From positions 62,001 through 126,000 of the forward strand of contig CALKOU010000002.1 in assembly GCA_938092005.1 (NCBI GenBank): a DNA stretch of 64,000 nt. The letters are read 5' to 3'. Below the pieces are notes generated by a model, which was given only the letters and a program-made list of their open reading frames with translations, was not told where the DNA came from and did not search any database. Origin of the DNA: an uncultured Flavobacteriaceae bacterium. GTDB lineage: Bacteria > Bacteroidota > Bacteroidia > Flavobacteriales > Flavobacteriaceae. This document shows positions 41,991-51,263 of this stretch, piece after piece (positions within the stretch are counted from its first letter, which is position 1; every line of letters starts with the position of its first letter). Made by a program: the position numbers and the translations under genes.

Positions 41991-43409
41991 TTAGAGCGTT
42001 AGAGGAATACCAAAATAAAATTCTAAAATTTTAATGCGAAAAATAGCATCAAACTTTGCGCGAAGTTCAGCCGAAACCGCTGCATCAAAACGTTGTTTAG
42101 CTTGTGAAAACTCCAAAGATGTTGCCGCACCGTTCGTAAAGCGATCTTGTGCATAGTCGTATGCAAGTTTTCGAGCTTCAGTCGTTTTTTGAGCAGCTTC
42201 GTAAGCAATAATACCACCTTTTGCATCGGCATAGGACTGATAAATAGTGCGTTCTAGGTTTTGTTTTTGTTGTGAGAGCAACGTATTAGAACGTTCCACG
42301 TTCACTTTGTTTCGGCGTACATTATTCTTAACGGCAAGACCATTCAGAATTGGAATACGAAGATTAAACCCAAAATTATGACCGTCGTTTTGTCCTAACT
42401 GCTCTCCAATAGACATGTGTTTGGCTACCTGTGTATCAGGCCTGAGTGTAACCACCTGTTGACCAGTTGCCGCCACCACACCAATAGGGTATGATGAAAA
42501 AGTGTCTGTACCCACAAGGCGGTCTGCATACGATATACGGGAGCTATAGCCATAATACCCTGTTAGGGTAGGTTGATACGCCGCTTTAGCAACCTTAAGA
42601 TTTGCTTCTGCAATTTCAACATTCGTTTTTGCAAATAAAATATCATTTCTTGACGTAATCGCCTTATCGTAAAGTTCCTTTGGTGATTTATCAAGAATTA
42701 TAGAAGCCACCATGTTGTAATCTGTATCGGCAATTGTAAAATTCTGATAATCCTCAATTAATAACAACTGCGCCAATGCTATGCGAGCAATCTCAAAATC
42801 GTTTGCTGCAGCTACTGTTTGTTGTTCTTGTGCTGCTACTGTTGCTTGCAGTTCAAACAGTTCTCCTTCAGGTAAAACTCCTGCATCTACTAGAGATTTT
42901 GTTTGCTCCAACTCTGACTTAGCCACCAAAAGTTGGTTGTTTTGAACAGCTACATTTTCTTTACTAAAAAGAACTTGCAAATAGCCGTTTACAACAAGAA
43001 GCATCACATCTTCTTTCATGTCTTCCAGTTGATATTGTTGTGCCAAAACCCCTAAGTTAGCACTCATCAATTGATAGATGTTTCGTTTTCCGTTGTATAA
43101 GGTAACACTCATATCCAAACCACCACTCGAAAACTGATTTGTCATGTCTTCTAATAAGTTGGTTGTAAGATTTCGGTTTAATCCAGCGTTCCAAGAGTGT
43201 CCGGCTGAAAAGTTCAAAGACGGTAAAAAATTTCCGATAGCTTGACTTTTATAGGTTTCAGCGTCAATAACATCCAAATAAGCATTTCGAATTTGTAGGT
43301 TGTTTTTGACGGCGTGTTCTACCGCTGCCTCAAGTGTCCATGGAGCTGTTTGTTGTCCATAGCCCAAGGCAAATAGCGTAAAACAAAATAGGGTTAGGTA
43401 TTTAGGCAT
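41991..43409 (-). CDS. TolC family outer-membrane efflux protein
   Basis: A 472-residue TolC-type channel. The signal peptide is MPKYLTLFCFTLFALGYGQQ, starting at the ATG at 43409, which lies eight bases inside the adaptor gene. The longer frame to 43523 only reads adaptor sequence. Two OEP repeats follow, rich in long helices (VNVERSNTLLSQQKQNLERT; SAELRAKFDAIFRIKILEFY). It is the final gene of the ATPase-permease-permease-adaptor-TolC operon and forms its outer-membrane exit. Confidence 0.92.
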   Translation of the reverse strand: MPKYLTLFCFTLFALGYGQQTAPWTLEAAVEHAVKNNLQIRNAYLDVIDAETYKSQAIGNFLPSLNFSAGHSWNAGLNRNLTTNLLEDMTNQFSSGGLDMSVTLYNGKRNIYQLMSANLGVLAQQYQLEDMKEDVMLLVVNGYLQVLFSKENVAVQNNQLLVAKSELEQTKSLVDAGVLPEGELFELQATVAAQEQQTVAAANDFEIARIALAQLLLIEDYQNFTIADTDYNMVASIILDKSPKELYDKAITSRNDILFAKTNVEIAEANLKVAKAAYQPTLTGYYGYSSRISYADRLVGTDTFSSYPIGVVAATGQQVVTLRPDTQVAKHMSIGEQLGQNDGHNFGFNLRIPILNGLAVKNNVRRNKVNVERSNTLLSQQKQNLERTIYQSYADAKGGIIAYEAAQKTTEARKLAYDYAQDRFTNGAATSLEFSQAKQRFDAAVSAELRAKFDAIFRIKILEFYFGIPLTL

Positions 43410-44532
43410 CATCTTCTTCCGTATTTTCATTAGCGTCGTTGCGTTCTTCTGTGCGGTTCCACACTTTGACAGCATCTTCTTGTTCAATTCCCTCAAGGAT
43501 TTCAACATAAATACCATCAGCAATACCGAGTTTCACCTGACGGCGTTCAAATTTTTGATCTTCAACCATTACCTCTACATATGGTTCTTGTGTTTTTCGA
43601 TCAAATTGAATAAGTGCTTCTCGCAGTGCTAAAACATCTTCTTTGCGATCGAGGATAATAGACGCATTGGCGCTATAACCCGCACGTACCACAATGCTAT
43701 CATTAAGTACCATATCGGCTTCTATTTTAAATTGAACGGCACCTTGTTCTTCTGTTCCCTTTGGAGCTATGAATTTTAGATTAGCGCTAAGTTCTTGGTC
43801 TTCAATCGCTCCTAAACTAACCTTTAGTGCAGTACCTATACGCAGCGATGCAACCTCGGCTTCATCCACTTTTCCTTCAAAAATCATTTTTGATAAATCG
43901 GCAATGGCGGCTATAGTAGTTCCCGAGTTAAAGTTGTTGGACTCTATTACCTGATCTCCTTCTTTGACAGGTATTTCCAAAACAGTTCCAGAAACCGTAG
44001 CACGGATATTGGTATTTGCAGCACTTGAGCCACCAACAGAACCTTCCCTAATTATTTGTAAATCAGTTTTGGCGTTAAGCACATCTTGCTTTGCTTGGTT
44101 ATATTGTAACTCAATAGATATGTATTCTGCGTTGGCAATAATGCCTTTATCATATAATTTTTTGTTGCGCTCAAAATCTTTGCCTCGTGTTGCTAAAGCA
44201 ATTTGAGCCTTCTTGAGACGTCCTTTGGCGGCATTTAAGTTTTGCTCATTAGGCACTACTTTAATGCGAGCAATAAGATCTCCAGAGGATACTTGATCTC
44301 CTTCTTTAACATAAATGCGGTCAATAATTCCACCTATTTGTGGTTTTACTTCCACTTCGTCCTCAGGGATTATTTTTCCTGTTATAACGGTTTCTTTTTC
44401 AATCGTTTTTTTTGACAACTGCTCTGTTTCGTATGTAATAGCAGATTTACTATTGGTTTTGGCAAAATAAGCTACTGAGAAAAGCAAGCCGAAAACAAGG
44501 AAGCCGATGATAAGGTATTTGGTTATCTTCAT
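43402..44532 (-). CDS. Efflux periplasmic adaptor (HlyD/MacA-like)
   Basis: A 376-residue membrane-fusion protein with one N-terminal transmembrane helix (residues 6-24), a lipoyl-like half-motif (EVEVKPQIGGIIDRIYVKEG) near residue 60, a coiled-coil hairpin (about 100-170) and a second lipoyl half (SGTVLEIPVKEGDQVI). The C-terminus is acidic (EERNDANENTEEDDA). It links the inner-membrane permeases to TolC. Overlap with tolC and a 19-base gap to the permease show an operon. Confidence 0.92.
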   Translation of the reverse strand: MKITKYLIIGFLVFGLLFSVAYFAKTNSKSAITYETEQLSKKTIEKETVITGKIIPEDEVEVKPQIGGIIDRIYVKEGDQVSSGDLIARIKVVPNEQNLNAAKGRLKKAQIALATRGKDFERNKKLYDKGIIANAEYISIELQYNQAKQDVLNAKTDLQIIREGSVGGSSAANTNIRATVSGTVLEIPVKEGDQVIESNNFNSGTTIAAIADLSKMIFEGKVDEAEVASLRIGTALKVSLGAIEDQELSANLKFIAPKGTEEQGAVQFKIEADMVLNDSIVVRAGYSANASIILDRKEDVLALREALIQFDRKTQEPYVEVMVEDQKFERRQVKLGIADGIYVEILEGIEQEDAVKVWNRTEERNDANENTEEDDA

Positions 44533-44551
44533 GATATACGTTTTTGTGTTA

Positions 44552-45820
44552 TTATTCTTCTCTTAATGCGTCTATGGGTTTAATACTAACGGCACGCTGT
44601 GCAGGAATGAGACCAATTAAGGTTCCCAATCCGACCATTAGACCAAGCGCGCCTAAAATAAATTTGATGGGTACTGTTGGATTTGTATATGGAAACGAAG
44701 TGCCTCCAGATGTCATTAGGTTAATGATGGCTAAAACAAAAGACCCTAATATGATTCCTAAAATTCCTGCGACAAGGGTTAAAAAAACGGATTCAATAAT
44801 GATTTGCATGCGGACCTCACTTGGTGTTGCGCCCAATGCACGGCGAATACCCAGTTCTTTGGTACGCTCTCGAACCGAAATCAGTAAAATATTTCCAATT
44901 CCGATAACCCCTGCCAAAATCGTCGCAATACCAACAATCAGTGATAAAATATTCATCCCTTTTGAAAAGCCTTTGACTTTATTAAAAACCTCTCCTAAAT
45001 TAAAACTCCCAAAAGCACGTTCGTCATCTGGATGTACACGGTGTTTTACTTTCAAAGCAGCTTTAATATCAGCTTCAACAGCTACCACATCTGCATCGTC
45101 ATAAGCTGCCATAGCAAACCAGTCTACGTTATTACCCGTGTTGTACAACAACTTGAATGTTGTGAAAGGAATAAAGATATCGCTGTCGCTTTCAAACCCG
45201 CCACCAGGCGTGTATTTGTGCACACCAACCACCTGAAAGTACATGCCGTCTATTTCGACAAATCCCCCTATAGGATCTTCCTTTTCATCAAAAAGTTCTT
45301 TTTGCGTACGCTCACCAATAACACAAACTTTTCGCTGGTAGTCAATATCGGATTGATTGATAAAACGTCCACCATCAAAGATGTCTTTTGTAGCTATTTT
45401 GACTAAAATCGGAAAGTCACCATAGATAGCATAATTACCGCTTTTTCCTTCGCGCTTAACAGCGGAGCCGTTTCCGCCAAAAACACCTCTTGCGATGCGT
45501 GGTGCAACGTATTGAAGTTGTGGAATGCGTTGCGTTAAGTACGTTTTGTCATCCAATTTAAGTTGTAGACCCCTGCCTGTTCTAAAGCCATCGAAGGGTA
45601 TGCTGGTGCGTTGCGCCCACACAAACAAACTATTAATAGCTACTTCTTCAAATTCGCGCTCAAAACCATTATCCAATCCTTTTGAAGCTCCCGAAAGGGT
45701 GATGTAAATAAAAATTCCCCACAAAACCCCTATAACCGTTACCACAGTTCGTAGTTTGTTTTTTTGGATAGATCCAAAAATCTCTTGCCAGGTATCGCGA
45801 TCAAATAGTGTTTTAAGCAT
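44552..45820 (-). CDS. MacB-type ABC transporter permease (second)
   Basis: A 422-residue permease with an N-terminal transmembrane helix after WQEIFGSIQKNKLRTVVTV, a large periplasmic MacB_PCD domain (residues about 50-245), and three C-terminal helices with the FtsX-type block RERTKELGIRRALGATPSEV. The ATP-binding domain is on a separate protein. It overlaps the first permease gene by one base. The two permeases are paralogues and should form a heterodimer. Confidence 0.93.
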   Translation of the reverse strand: MLKTLFDRDTWQEIFGSIQKNKLRTVVTVIGVLWGIFIYITLSGASKGLDNGFEREFEEVAINSLFVWAQRTSIPFDGFRTGRGLQLKLDDKTYLTQRIPQLQYVAPRIARGVFGGNGSAVKREGKSGNYAIYGDFPILVKIATKDIFDGGRFINQSDIDYQRKVCVIGERTQKELFDEKEDPIGGFVEIDGMYFQVVGVHKYTPGGGFESDSDIFIPFTTFKLLYNTGNNVDWFAMAAYDDADVVAVEADIKAALKVKHRVHPDDERAFGSFNLGEVFNKVKGFSKGMNILSLIVGIATILAGVIGIGNILLISVRERTKELGIRRALGATPSEVRMQIIIESVFLTLVAGILGIILGSFVLAIINLMTSGGTSFPYTNPTVPIKFILGALGLMVGLGTLIGLIPAQRAVSIKPIDALREE

Positions 45821-47049
45821 TATGCGTCTCTTAAAGCAATGATGGGTTTAATTTTAGCAGCTCGGCGGGCGGGAATATATCCAGCTATAGCACCAAAAAC
45901 AACCAATATTAAGGTTGCACCTACTGCCGTTGTTGTCCCGATATAAGGATTGATAATAAAATAGTCCTCGAGGGAATCCCCTATTAGAGCCAAGGTTCCA
46001 ACCCCAGCCAACAATCCCACATAACCTGCAATAGCAGTAATAAAAACAGATTCATGTAATATCATACCTACTACCGATTTGGGTGTTGCCCCAATAGCTT
46101 TTCGAATGCCTAATTCTTTGGTGCGTTCTTTAACCACAAATACCATGATGTTTGAAATCCCAATAATGCCGGCTAAAAGGGTTCCCAAACCAACAAAAGT
46201 GACAATGATTTGTAAAACACTCGCAAACTGCTGTGATTGTTTCAAATCTGCAGCCACATTTCGAACATAAATGCCGCTTCTGTCATTGGGTGCAATGTTG
46301 TGTTTTTTACGCATAAAGGTGTTGAGTTTTTTCTCAAACGCCAAAGCACCTGCATAACCCAATTCTGGTCGGAATGCTACCAAAATTTGATCTACTCTAT
46401 CATTGCTTTTTTCAATTTGCTGTCGTGTTGTGTACGGAATATAAATGAGACGTTCTTCGTTGTCACCACCCTCATCTTTAAACACACCTACAACTTTAAA
46501 TGATATTCCGCCAACATCAATATTTTCACCAAGCGCGGATACAGAACCAAATAAATCTTGCTCAACTAATCTGCCGATGGTCGCATATTTGGTTTTGTCT
46601 TTTATGTCTTGTTCATTAATGTATCTTCCTTTTGTCACTAATGTTTTTTCAGCAAACTGATGTCCAGGTGCCACAGCCCTAATGGTGTAATTATTGCTCT
46701 CTTTTCCTTGCTTTACCAGTGCTCCTCTTGAAATTCGAGGGGTGATGTAGTCCAAAAAAAATGTGAAGTTTTGCTGGATGTCAACCAAATCATCGTTTTT
46801 GAAAATAATGCGGCGCTTTGCCTTGTAGCCTCGGTAGGGTTTTTCGGTTTGCCCGGGATAAAGCCAAATGGTATTGGTAGCATCATCTATAAAAAACTGC
46901 TCAAATGCGTTTTTTAAACCATTTCCAAAACCAAAGAGAATTACAAAAATGAAGATTCCTAAAGCTACGGTAAAACCAGACAAAGTCGTACGCAATTTGT
47001 TTTTGCGTAAGGTATAAAACATCTCTTGCCAACGGTCTCTACTCCACAT
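45820..47049 (-). CDS. MacB-type ABC transporter permease (first)
   Basis: A 409-residue paralogue of the next permease, starting MWSRDRWQEMFYTLRKNKLR. It has the same layout: one N-terminal helix, a periplasmic domain, and three C-terminal helices with KERTKELGIRKAIGATPKSV. I use the ATG at 47049, which overlaps the ATPase gene's end by 11 bases; the frame to 47091 reads ATPase sequence. MacAB-TolC systems export peptides, lipoproteins, siderophores or antibiotics; the cargo here is unknown. Confidence 0.93.
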   Translation of the reverse strand: MWSRDRWQEMFYTLRKNKLRTTLSGFTVALGIFIFVILFGFGNGLKNAFEQFFIDDATNTIWLYPGQTEKPYRGYKAKRRIIFKNDDLVDIQQNFTFFLDYITPRISRGALVKQGKESNNYTIRAVAPGHQFAEKTLVTKGRYINEQDIKDKTKYATIGRLVEQDLFGSVSALGENIDVGGISFKVVGVFKDEGGDNEERLIYIPYTTRQQIEKSNDRVDQILVAFRPELGYAGALAFEKKLNTFMRKKHNIAPNDRSGIYVRNVAADLKQSQQFASVLQIIVTFVGLGTLLAGIIGISNIMVFVVKERTKELGIRKAIGATPKSVVGMILHESVFITAIAGYVGLLAGVGTLALIGDSLEDYFIINPYIGTTTAVGATLILVVFGAIAGYIPARRAAKIKPIIALRDA

Positions 47050-47743
47050 ATTGACTTGCCTTGACTTGTTTGATTTTTTTATCCTCAACAATTACTCCGT
47101 CGCGCACATGGACAATCCGCTTACACATATTGGCAATGTCCTCTTCGTGTGTAACAATAAGTAAGGTGATTCCTTGATCGTTTATGCTTTGTAGTAGCCC
47201 CATGAGCTCATAGGAAGTTTTAGTATCCAAAGCACCCGTAGGCTCATCGGCTAGTAGTACCTTCGGTTCCGAAACCAATGCACGTGCAATGGCAACGCGT
47301 TGTTTTTGTCCCCCAGATAATTCGTTCGGATGATGCGTAGCCCAAGGACCCAACCCCACGTGTTCTAGAAATTTCAATGCCCGTTTTTGGCGTTCTTTAC
47401 GGTTAATTTTTTGGTAATATAATGGAAGCATTACATTCTCCAGTGCTGTTTTGTAGGATATTAAATTAAACGATTGAAACACAAATCCCAAAAACTTATT
47501 GCGGTAAATGGCGGCCTTGGTTTCGTCTAAGTCTTTGATAACTTTCCCATCTAAATCATAAGTCCCCGAATCAGCAACATCTAGCATTCCCAAAATATTG
47601 AGTAGCGTCGATTTCCCGGATCCCGAGGAGCCCATAATAGCTACCATCTCACCCGATTCTACACCAAAATCAACACCCTTCAAAACATGGAGGGTGCTTT
47701 TTCCCATAGCATAGGATTTATGCAAATCTTTTATTTTAATCAT
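47039..47743 (-). CDS. ABC transporter ATP-binding protein (MacB/LolD-type)
   Basis: A 234-residue ATPase. Walker A is GSSGSGKST (residues 38-46), the signature is LSGGQKQRVAIARAL, Walker B is VLLADEPTGALD and the switch His is in LLIVTHEED. It has the short form seen in LolD and MacB-type exporters. It is the first gene of the five-gene export operon running to tolC. Confidence 0.95.
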   Translation of the reverse strand: MIKIKDLHKSYAMGKSTLHVLKGVDFGVESGEMVAIMGSSGSGKSTLLNILGMLDVADSGTYDLDGKVIKDLDETKAAIYRNKFLGFVFQSFNLISYKTALENVMLPLYYQKINRKERQKRALKFLEHVGLGPWATHHPNELSGGQKQRVAIARALVSEPKVLLADEPTGALDTKTSYELMGLLQSINDQGITLLIVTHEEDIANMCKRIVHVRDGVIVEDKKIKQVKASQYVE

Positions 47744-47813
47744 AGTAAGAAAAATGCACTAGTGCGCGCTTCATTTACCTTAACGAGAAGATGCGCATTC
47801 TGTTACAAAAGTA

Positions 47814-48002
47814 TTATTTTTTGTTTAGCTGCTTATAAACGGCATAACCAACAATTCCCACAAGCACGTAAGGAATCACCATGAGGTATACAATTCCATC
47901 ATTAAGACTTTTTGCTGTTTGCGCATCTGCTCCCGTTTCCAAAACGGCTCTACACATAGCGCATTGCGCACTAACAAGATTTGCAAAAAGACTCAACAAC
48001 AT
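47814..48002 (-). CDS. 62-residue membrane protein with CxxC
   Basis: A small protein with a short signal-like start (MLLSLFANLVSAQ), then CAMCRAVLETG, and one transmembrane helix (about residues 40-58). The CAMC pair could bind a metal or form a disulfide. It is the last gene of the cytochrome oxidase biogenesis run, ten bases after DUF420, and I recall similar small proteins at this place in flavobacteria. A role in metal delivery or oxidase assembly is plausible but unproven. Confidence 0.7.
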   Translation of the reverse strand: MLLSLFANLVSAQCAMCRAVLETGADAQTAKSLNDGIVYLMVIPYVLVGIVGYAVYKQLNKK

Positions 48003-48012
48003 TGGTGTTTCA

Positions 48013-48534
48013 TTAATAATATGGCGAAATCATAAGGTAAACGACAACTCCTGTTACCGCCACATAAAACCAAATAGGGAATGTAATTTTTGCCAAACGC
48101 CTATGCTTATCAAACTCACGCAATGCAGCGTGTTTGTAGGTGAAAAGCACTAAAGGTACCAGCACAACAGAAAGGATAATATGTGATGCTAGAATGAAAT
48201 AATAAATGTAACGACTCGTATCATCCCCTCCATATTTTGTCATATCTGAAGTAACGTGATACGCGATGTACATGAGCAAAAACAAGAGCGACAAGAAAAT
48301 ATTAACCTTCATAAGCTGCTCATGCTTTTTTCTATTTCCACGCTTGATTTGCATCACAGCGGCAATCAGCAAAATGGCTGTTAACCCGTTGATAACGGCA
48401 TATATAGGAGGCAACATGTCTAAGGATGCTACATTTGGTATGCGCGTGCGCGACAATAAAGCAACAACTACAGGTATCAGAACAGATACGGCAATAATAA
48501 TTGCATTGTACGTATTATGGGATTTCTTATTCAT
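48013..48534 (-). CDS. DUF420 membrane protein (oxidase-associated)
   Basis: A 173-residue protein with five predicted transmembrane helices, belonging to DUF420, a family often encoded beside caa3-type cytochrome oxidase genes. Conserved histidines appear in AYHVTSD, ASHIILS and FDKHRRLAK. Its 5' end overlaps SCO1 by eight bases. The function is likely in oxidase assembly. Confidence 0.87.
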   Translation of the reverse strand: MNKKSHNTYNAIIIAVSVLIPVVVALLSRTRIPNVASLDMLPPIYAVINGLTAILLIAAVMQIKRGNRKKHEQLMKVNIFLSLLFLLMYIAYHVTSDMTKYGGDDTSRYIYYFILASHIILSVVLVPLVLFTYKHAALREFDKHRRLAKITFPIWFYVAVTGVVVYLMISPYY

Positions 48535-49225
48535 TTTCTAGCAATTTTTGAACATCTTCGATTAGCATATCCGTTCCTTGAACTTCGCTCTCACCTTCGG
48601 GGATTCCCAAGTAATAAACGATTGGGTTACCAAAACGATCCGTTCTTGAACGAAGGTAGCCATTTTTATCCACAAGGGCAAAGTAACCTTGATGCTCAAA
48701 GCCACCTGCTACGTCAGGATTTATACCCGCAAAAATGTTGAATCCTTTATTTGCTAACGCATAGATGCTGTCAATATCACCCGTAAGGAAATGCCAATTT
48801 TGACTAAATACCTCTAAATTTTCTGCGTAGCGTTTTAACTGTTCGGGGGTGTCTTTTTCAGGATCAATGGTAACCGAAGCAATACCAAAATCATCTCGAT
48901 TTCCAAAAGCATTTTCCAAACGCTTCATGTTGGTGTTCATAATTGGACAAATGGTTGGGCAAGTTGTAAAGAAAAACTCAACAACATATACTTTGCCTAA
49001 ATAGTCTTCATTTGAGATTATCCTGTTGTCTTGATTGGTAAACACAAAGTCGGGAACCTGTTTTGCTTCACCATTAAGTTCAATAAAGGCTAGCGGCATT
49101 TCAGCGCTAAGACGTGAAGCGTCCACACGATCGGATTGCTGTATTCGGGTTACGATTCTTGGAATAAAAATAATTCCAAAAACCAAAATGATAAAGGCAA
49201 TGGCTATGTAAGAATATTGACGCAT
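48527..49225 (-). CDS. SCO1/SenC family copper chaperone
   Basis: A 232-residue protein with an N-terminal membrane anchor (residues 4-23) and a thioredoxin-like periplasmic domain. The copper-binding CxxxC is Cys89 and Cys93 in FFFTTCPTICPIMN, and the distal His lies in GGFEHQGYFAL. SCO proteins deliver copper to the CuA site of cytochrome oxidase subunit II. It lies three bases after the cysteine-free SCO-like gene. Confidence 0.93.
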   Translation of the reverse strand: MRQYSYIAIAFIILVFGIIFIPRIVTRIQQSDRVDASRLSAEMPLAFIELNGEAKQVPDFVFTNQDNRIISNEDYLGKVYVVEFFFTTCPTICPIMNTNMKRLENAFGNRDDFGIASVTIDPEKDTPEQLKRYAENLEVFSQNWHFLTGDIDSIYALANKGFNIFAGINPDVAGGFEHQGYFALVDKNGYLRSRTDRFGNPIVYYLGIPEGESEVQGTDMLIEDVQKLLENE

Positions 49226-49228
49226 GAA

Positions 49229-49852
49229 TTATGGCGTTCGGGTTTGATTGTATTTTTTAAGTGCCAATCGATATTCGGCCAGGATAACCTTGACATCATC
49301 CACCATGTTGTTGTTAATATCTGCAGCGGAGCGAGCATCGTACCCAACAAAATCATCATCGTCACGACCTCGCAAATTCCCATCACGATCAACAATGAAC
49401 ACATACGGGCTAGCAAAGTTTTGATCAAGCGACAGTGGTAAATATAAGCTACCGAACAATCCTTCTAACTGATCTTGAGCTAAAAACACGACATTCCAAT
49501 TCGACATATCCGTTCCTGTAACCCCTGCTATTTCAAATTTAAGGGCTTCCGCTTGGGCTTCAGTACCTTGCGGTAGTGCAATTAGAAATTGAAAGTCTTC
49601 AAACTGATAAAACCGTTTGTAAATCATCTGATTTAGATTTAACGCCAGGGTCTTTTTGTCTTCAAGAGCATTGCCAAAAAAAGCAAGAATGGTGATGCGG
49701 TCTTTAAATTGAAAATCGGAATACTGCGCCACTTCTTCCACGTCTTGGGTCAGCACAGGGAGCTTGGCAAAATGATTTACTCCAGAAGCAAAAAACAAAT
49801 ATACCGCCAACGGAAAAACAAATAAGATGGCAAGTACAATGTATTTTTTCAT
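49229..49852 (-). CDS. SCO-like thioredoxin-fold protein without cysteine
   Basis: A 207-residue protein with an N-terminal membrane anchor (residues 4-22) and a periplasmic domain resembling its SCO1 neighbour: FKDRITILAFFGNAL stands where SCO1 has its metal motif, and ASPYVFIVDRDGNLRGRDD matches the SCO C-terminal strand. There is no cysteine anywhere, so it cannot bind copper in the usual way or act in redox exchange. It may be a structural partner of the chaperone. It lies between cox subunit IV and SCO1, in the same operon. Confidence 0.75.
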   Translation of the reverse strand: MKKYIVLAILFVFPLAVYLFFASGVNHFAKLPVLTQDVEEVAQYSDFQFKDRITILAFFGNALEDKKTLALNLNQMIYKRFYQFEDFQFLIALPQGTEAQAEALKFEIAGVTGTDMSNWNVVFLAQDQLEGLFGSLYLPLSLDQNFASPYVFIVDRDGNLRGRDDDDFVGYDARSAADINNNMVDDVKVILAEYRLALKKYNQTRTP

Positions 49853-49859
49853 AATCTGT

Positions 49860-50234
49860 TTAGAAATTCCAACTTAGAAACCCATCAAACATTACATTGT
49901 AGATATAGTCAGCCTCAACAAGTAAAATAAAAGTAAGGTATGGAATGAGAATCAATAATGGAAGTACGATAGATGACGTAAAACTACGTTTTTCATCTCG
50001 AAGGTGCATGAAATCCCAAGCTATATAATAGGCTTTAACAATCGTAAGGATGATGAAAATCCAATTCAGTCCTTTCATCCCCAATACAGGGGTTAATAAA
50101 ACTGCTGGCTTGATAATCCCTAACGCAACCTCAACAGCGGTTACGATAGATAGAAAAATGAGAACGCCCCAAATTTTTTGAATGTTAGATTTGAATGTTA
50201 CGAGTCCACGAAAAATAGAAAGATTATGTGCCAT
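49860..50234 (-). CDS. Cytochrome c oxidase subunit IV family protein
   Basis: A 124-residue protein with three predicted helices (about residues 24-40, 53-73 and 95-114), of the prokaryotic COX4 family. The block KAYYIAWDFMHLRDEKR is typical. I use the ATG at 50234 (MAHNLSIFRG), one base after the subunit III stop; the frame to 50264 reads subunit III sequence. Subunit IV stabilises the oxidase. Confidence 0.88.
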   Translation of the reverse strand: MAHNLSIFRGLVTFKSNIQKIWGVLIFLSIVTAVEVALGIIKPAVLLTPVLGMKGLNWIFIILTIVKAYYIAWDFMHLRDEKRSFTSSIVLPLLILIPYLTFILLVEADYIYNVMFDGFLSWNF

Positions 50235-50235
50235 G

Positions 50236-51219
50236 TTATACCAAATAAAAGAATGTGAATACAAATACCCAAACGAGATCTACAAAGTGCCAGTACAGCC
50301 CTACTTTTTCTACCATTTCGTAGTGTCCTCTACGTTCATAGGTGCCAAGTAAGACATTAAAAAAGATAATACAGTTAATAATAACTCCAGAAAGTACGTG
50401 GAATCCGTGGAATCCAGTTATAAAGAAAAAGAAATCGGCAAAAAGTCGATTTCCGTATTCGTTACGCACCAAGTTAGCGCCCTCAACAACATGCATGGCT
50501 TGGGCAATTTTTGCCTCTGATGCAGCACGGTCAAGAACTATTTTGTGCCCTGTGTCCGCATCAATCATTTCTGTTTTGATACGTAAATCCGGGTTCGCTA
50601 AAAAGCCTTCTTGTACCTCAGCAACGCTGTAGTTTGGAAGTGTCGCCTCGTCTACGTACCAAATACCGTTATCAGCAGCATGCTGCGCACGGTCAGTGGC
50701 CTGTGTGGTTGCAAACGACGAAAGCGTTACACGCTCGCCAGAGTCAGCAGAAACAAACTGTAAAATCTGCCCCCCCTTGGTCTCAACAGCACCATATTCA
50801 CCTTGAATAAAGTTTTTCCACTCCCAAGCTTGCGAGCCTACAAAAACAGCACCACCAATAATGGTGAGTAGCATGTATACAGCTACTTTGCTTTTTTGCA
50901 TTTTGTGTCCCGCATCCACGGCAAGCACCATGGTAACAGATGAAAAGATAAGGATAAACGTCATCAATGCTACGTAGTACATGGGTGCATTCACACCGTG
51001 TAAAAACGGAAAGTGATAGAACACCTCATCAGCAATGGGCCATGAGTCAATATTTTTAAAACGAGAAAAGCCATAAGCGACCAAAAATCCAGAGAAGGTA
51101 AGCGCATCCGAAACGATGAAAAACCACATCATCATTTTTCCATAAGATGCATTTAAAGGTTTATTACCGCCGCCCCAAACACTTTCGTTTTCTACTATGT
51201 CAGTTGTTGTTGCTTCCAT
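50236..51219 (-). CDS. Heme-copper oxidase subunit III with large hydrophilic insert
   Basis: A 327-residue subunit III. It carries the usual helices, with TGFHGFHVLSGVIINCIIFF and VGLYWHFVDLVWVFVFTFFY near the end, but residues about 130-245 form an extra hydrophilic segment (GAVETKGGQILQFVSADS through DADTGHKIVLDRAASEAK). A normal subunit III has no such region. A second, shorter subunit III gene lies 44 bases upstream. Confidence 0.9.
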   Translation of the reverse strand: MEATTTDIVENESVWGGGNKPLNASYGKMMMWFFIVSDALTFSGFLVAYGFSRFKNIDSWPIADEVFYHFPFLHGVNAPMYYVALMTFILIFSSVTMVLAVDAGHKMQKSKVAVYMLLTIIGGAVFVGSQAWEWKNFIQGEYGAVETKGGQILQFVSADSGERVTLSSFATTQATDRAQHAADNGIWYVDEATLPNYSVAEVQEGFLANPDLRIKTEMIDADTGHKIVLDRAASEAKIAQAMHVVEGANLVRNEYGNRLFADFFFFITGFHGFHVLSGVIINCIIFFNVLLGTYERRGHYEMVEKVGLYWHFVDLVWVFVFTFFYLV

Positions 51220-51263
51220 GAGTGGTTGTTGGTTAAATTAGTTACAAAATTACACATTAAAGT

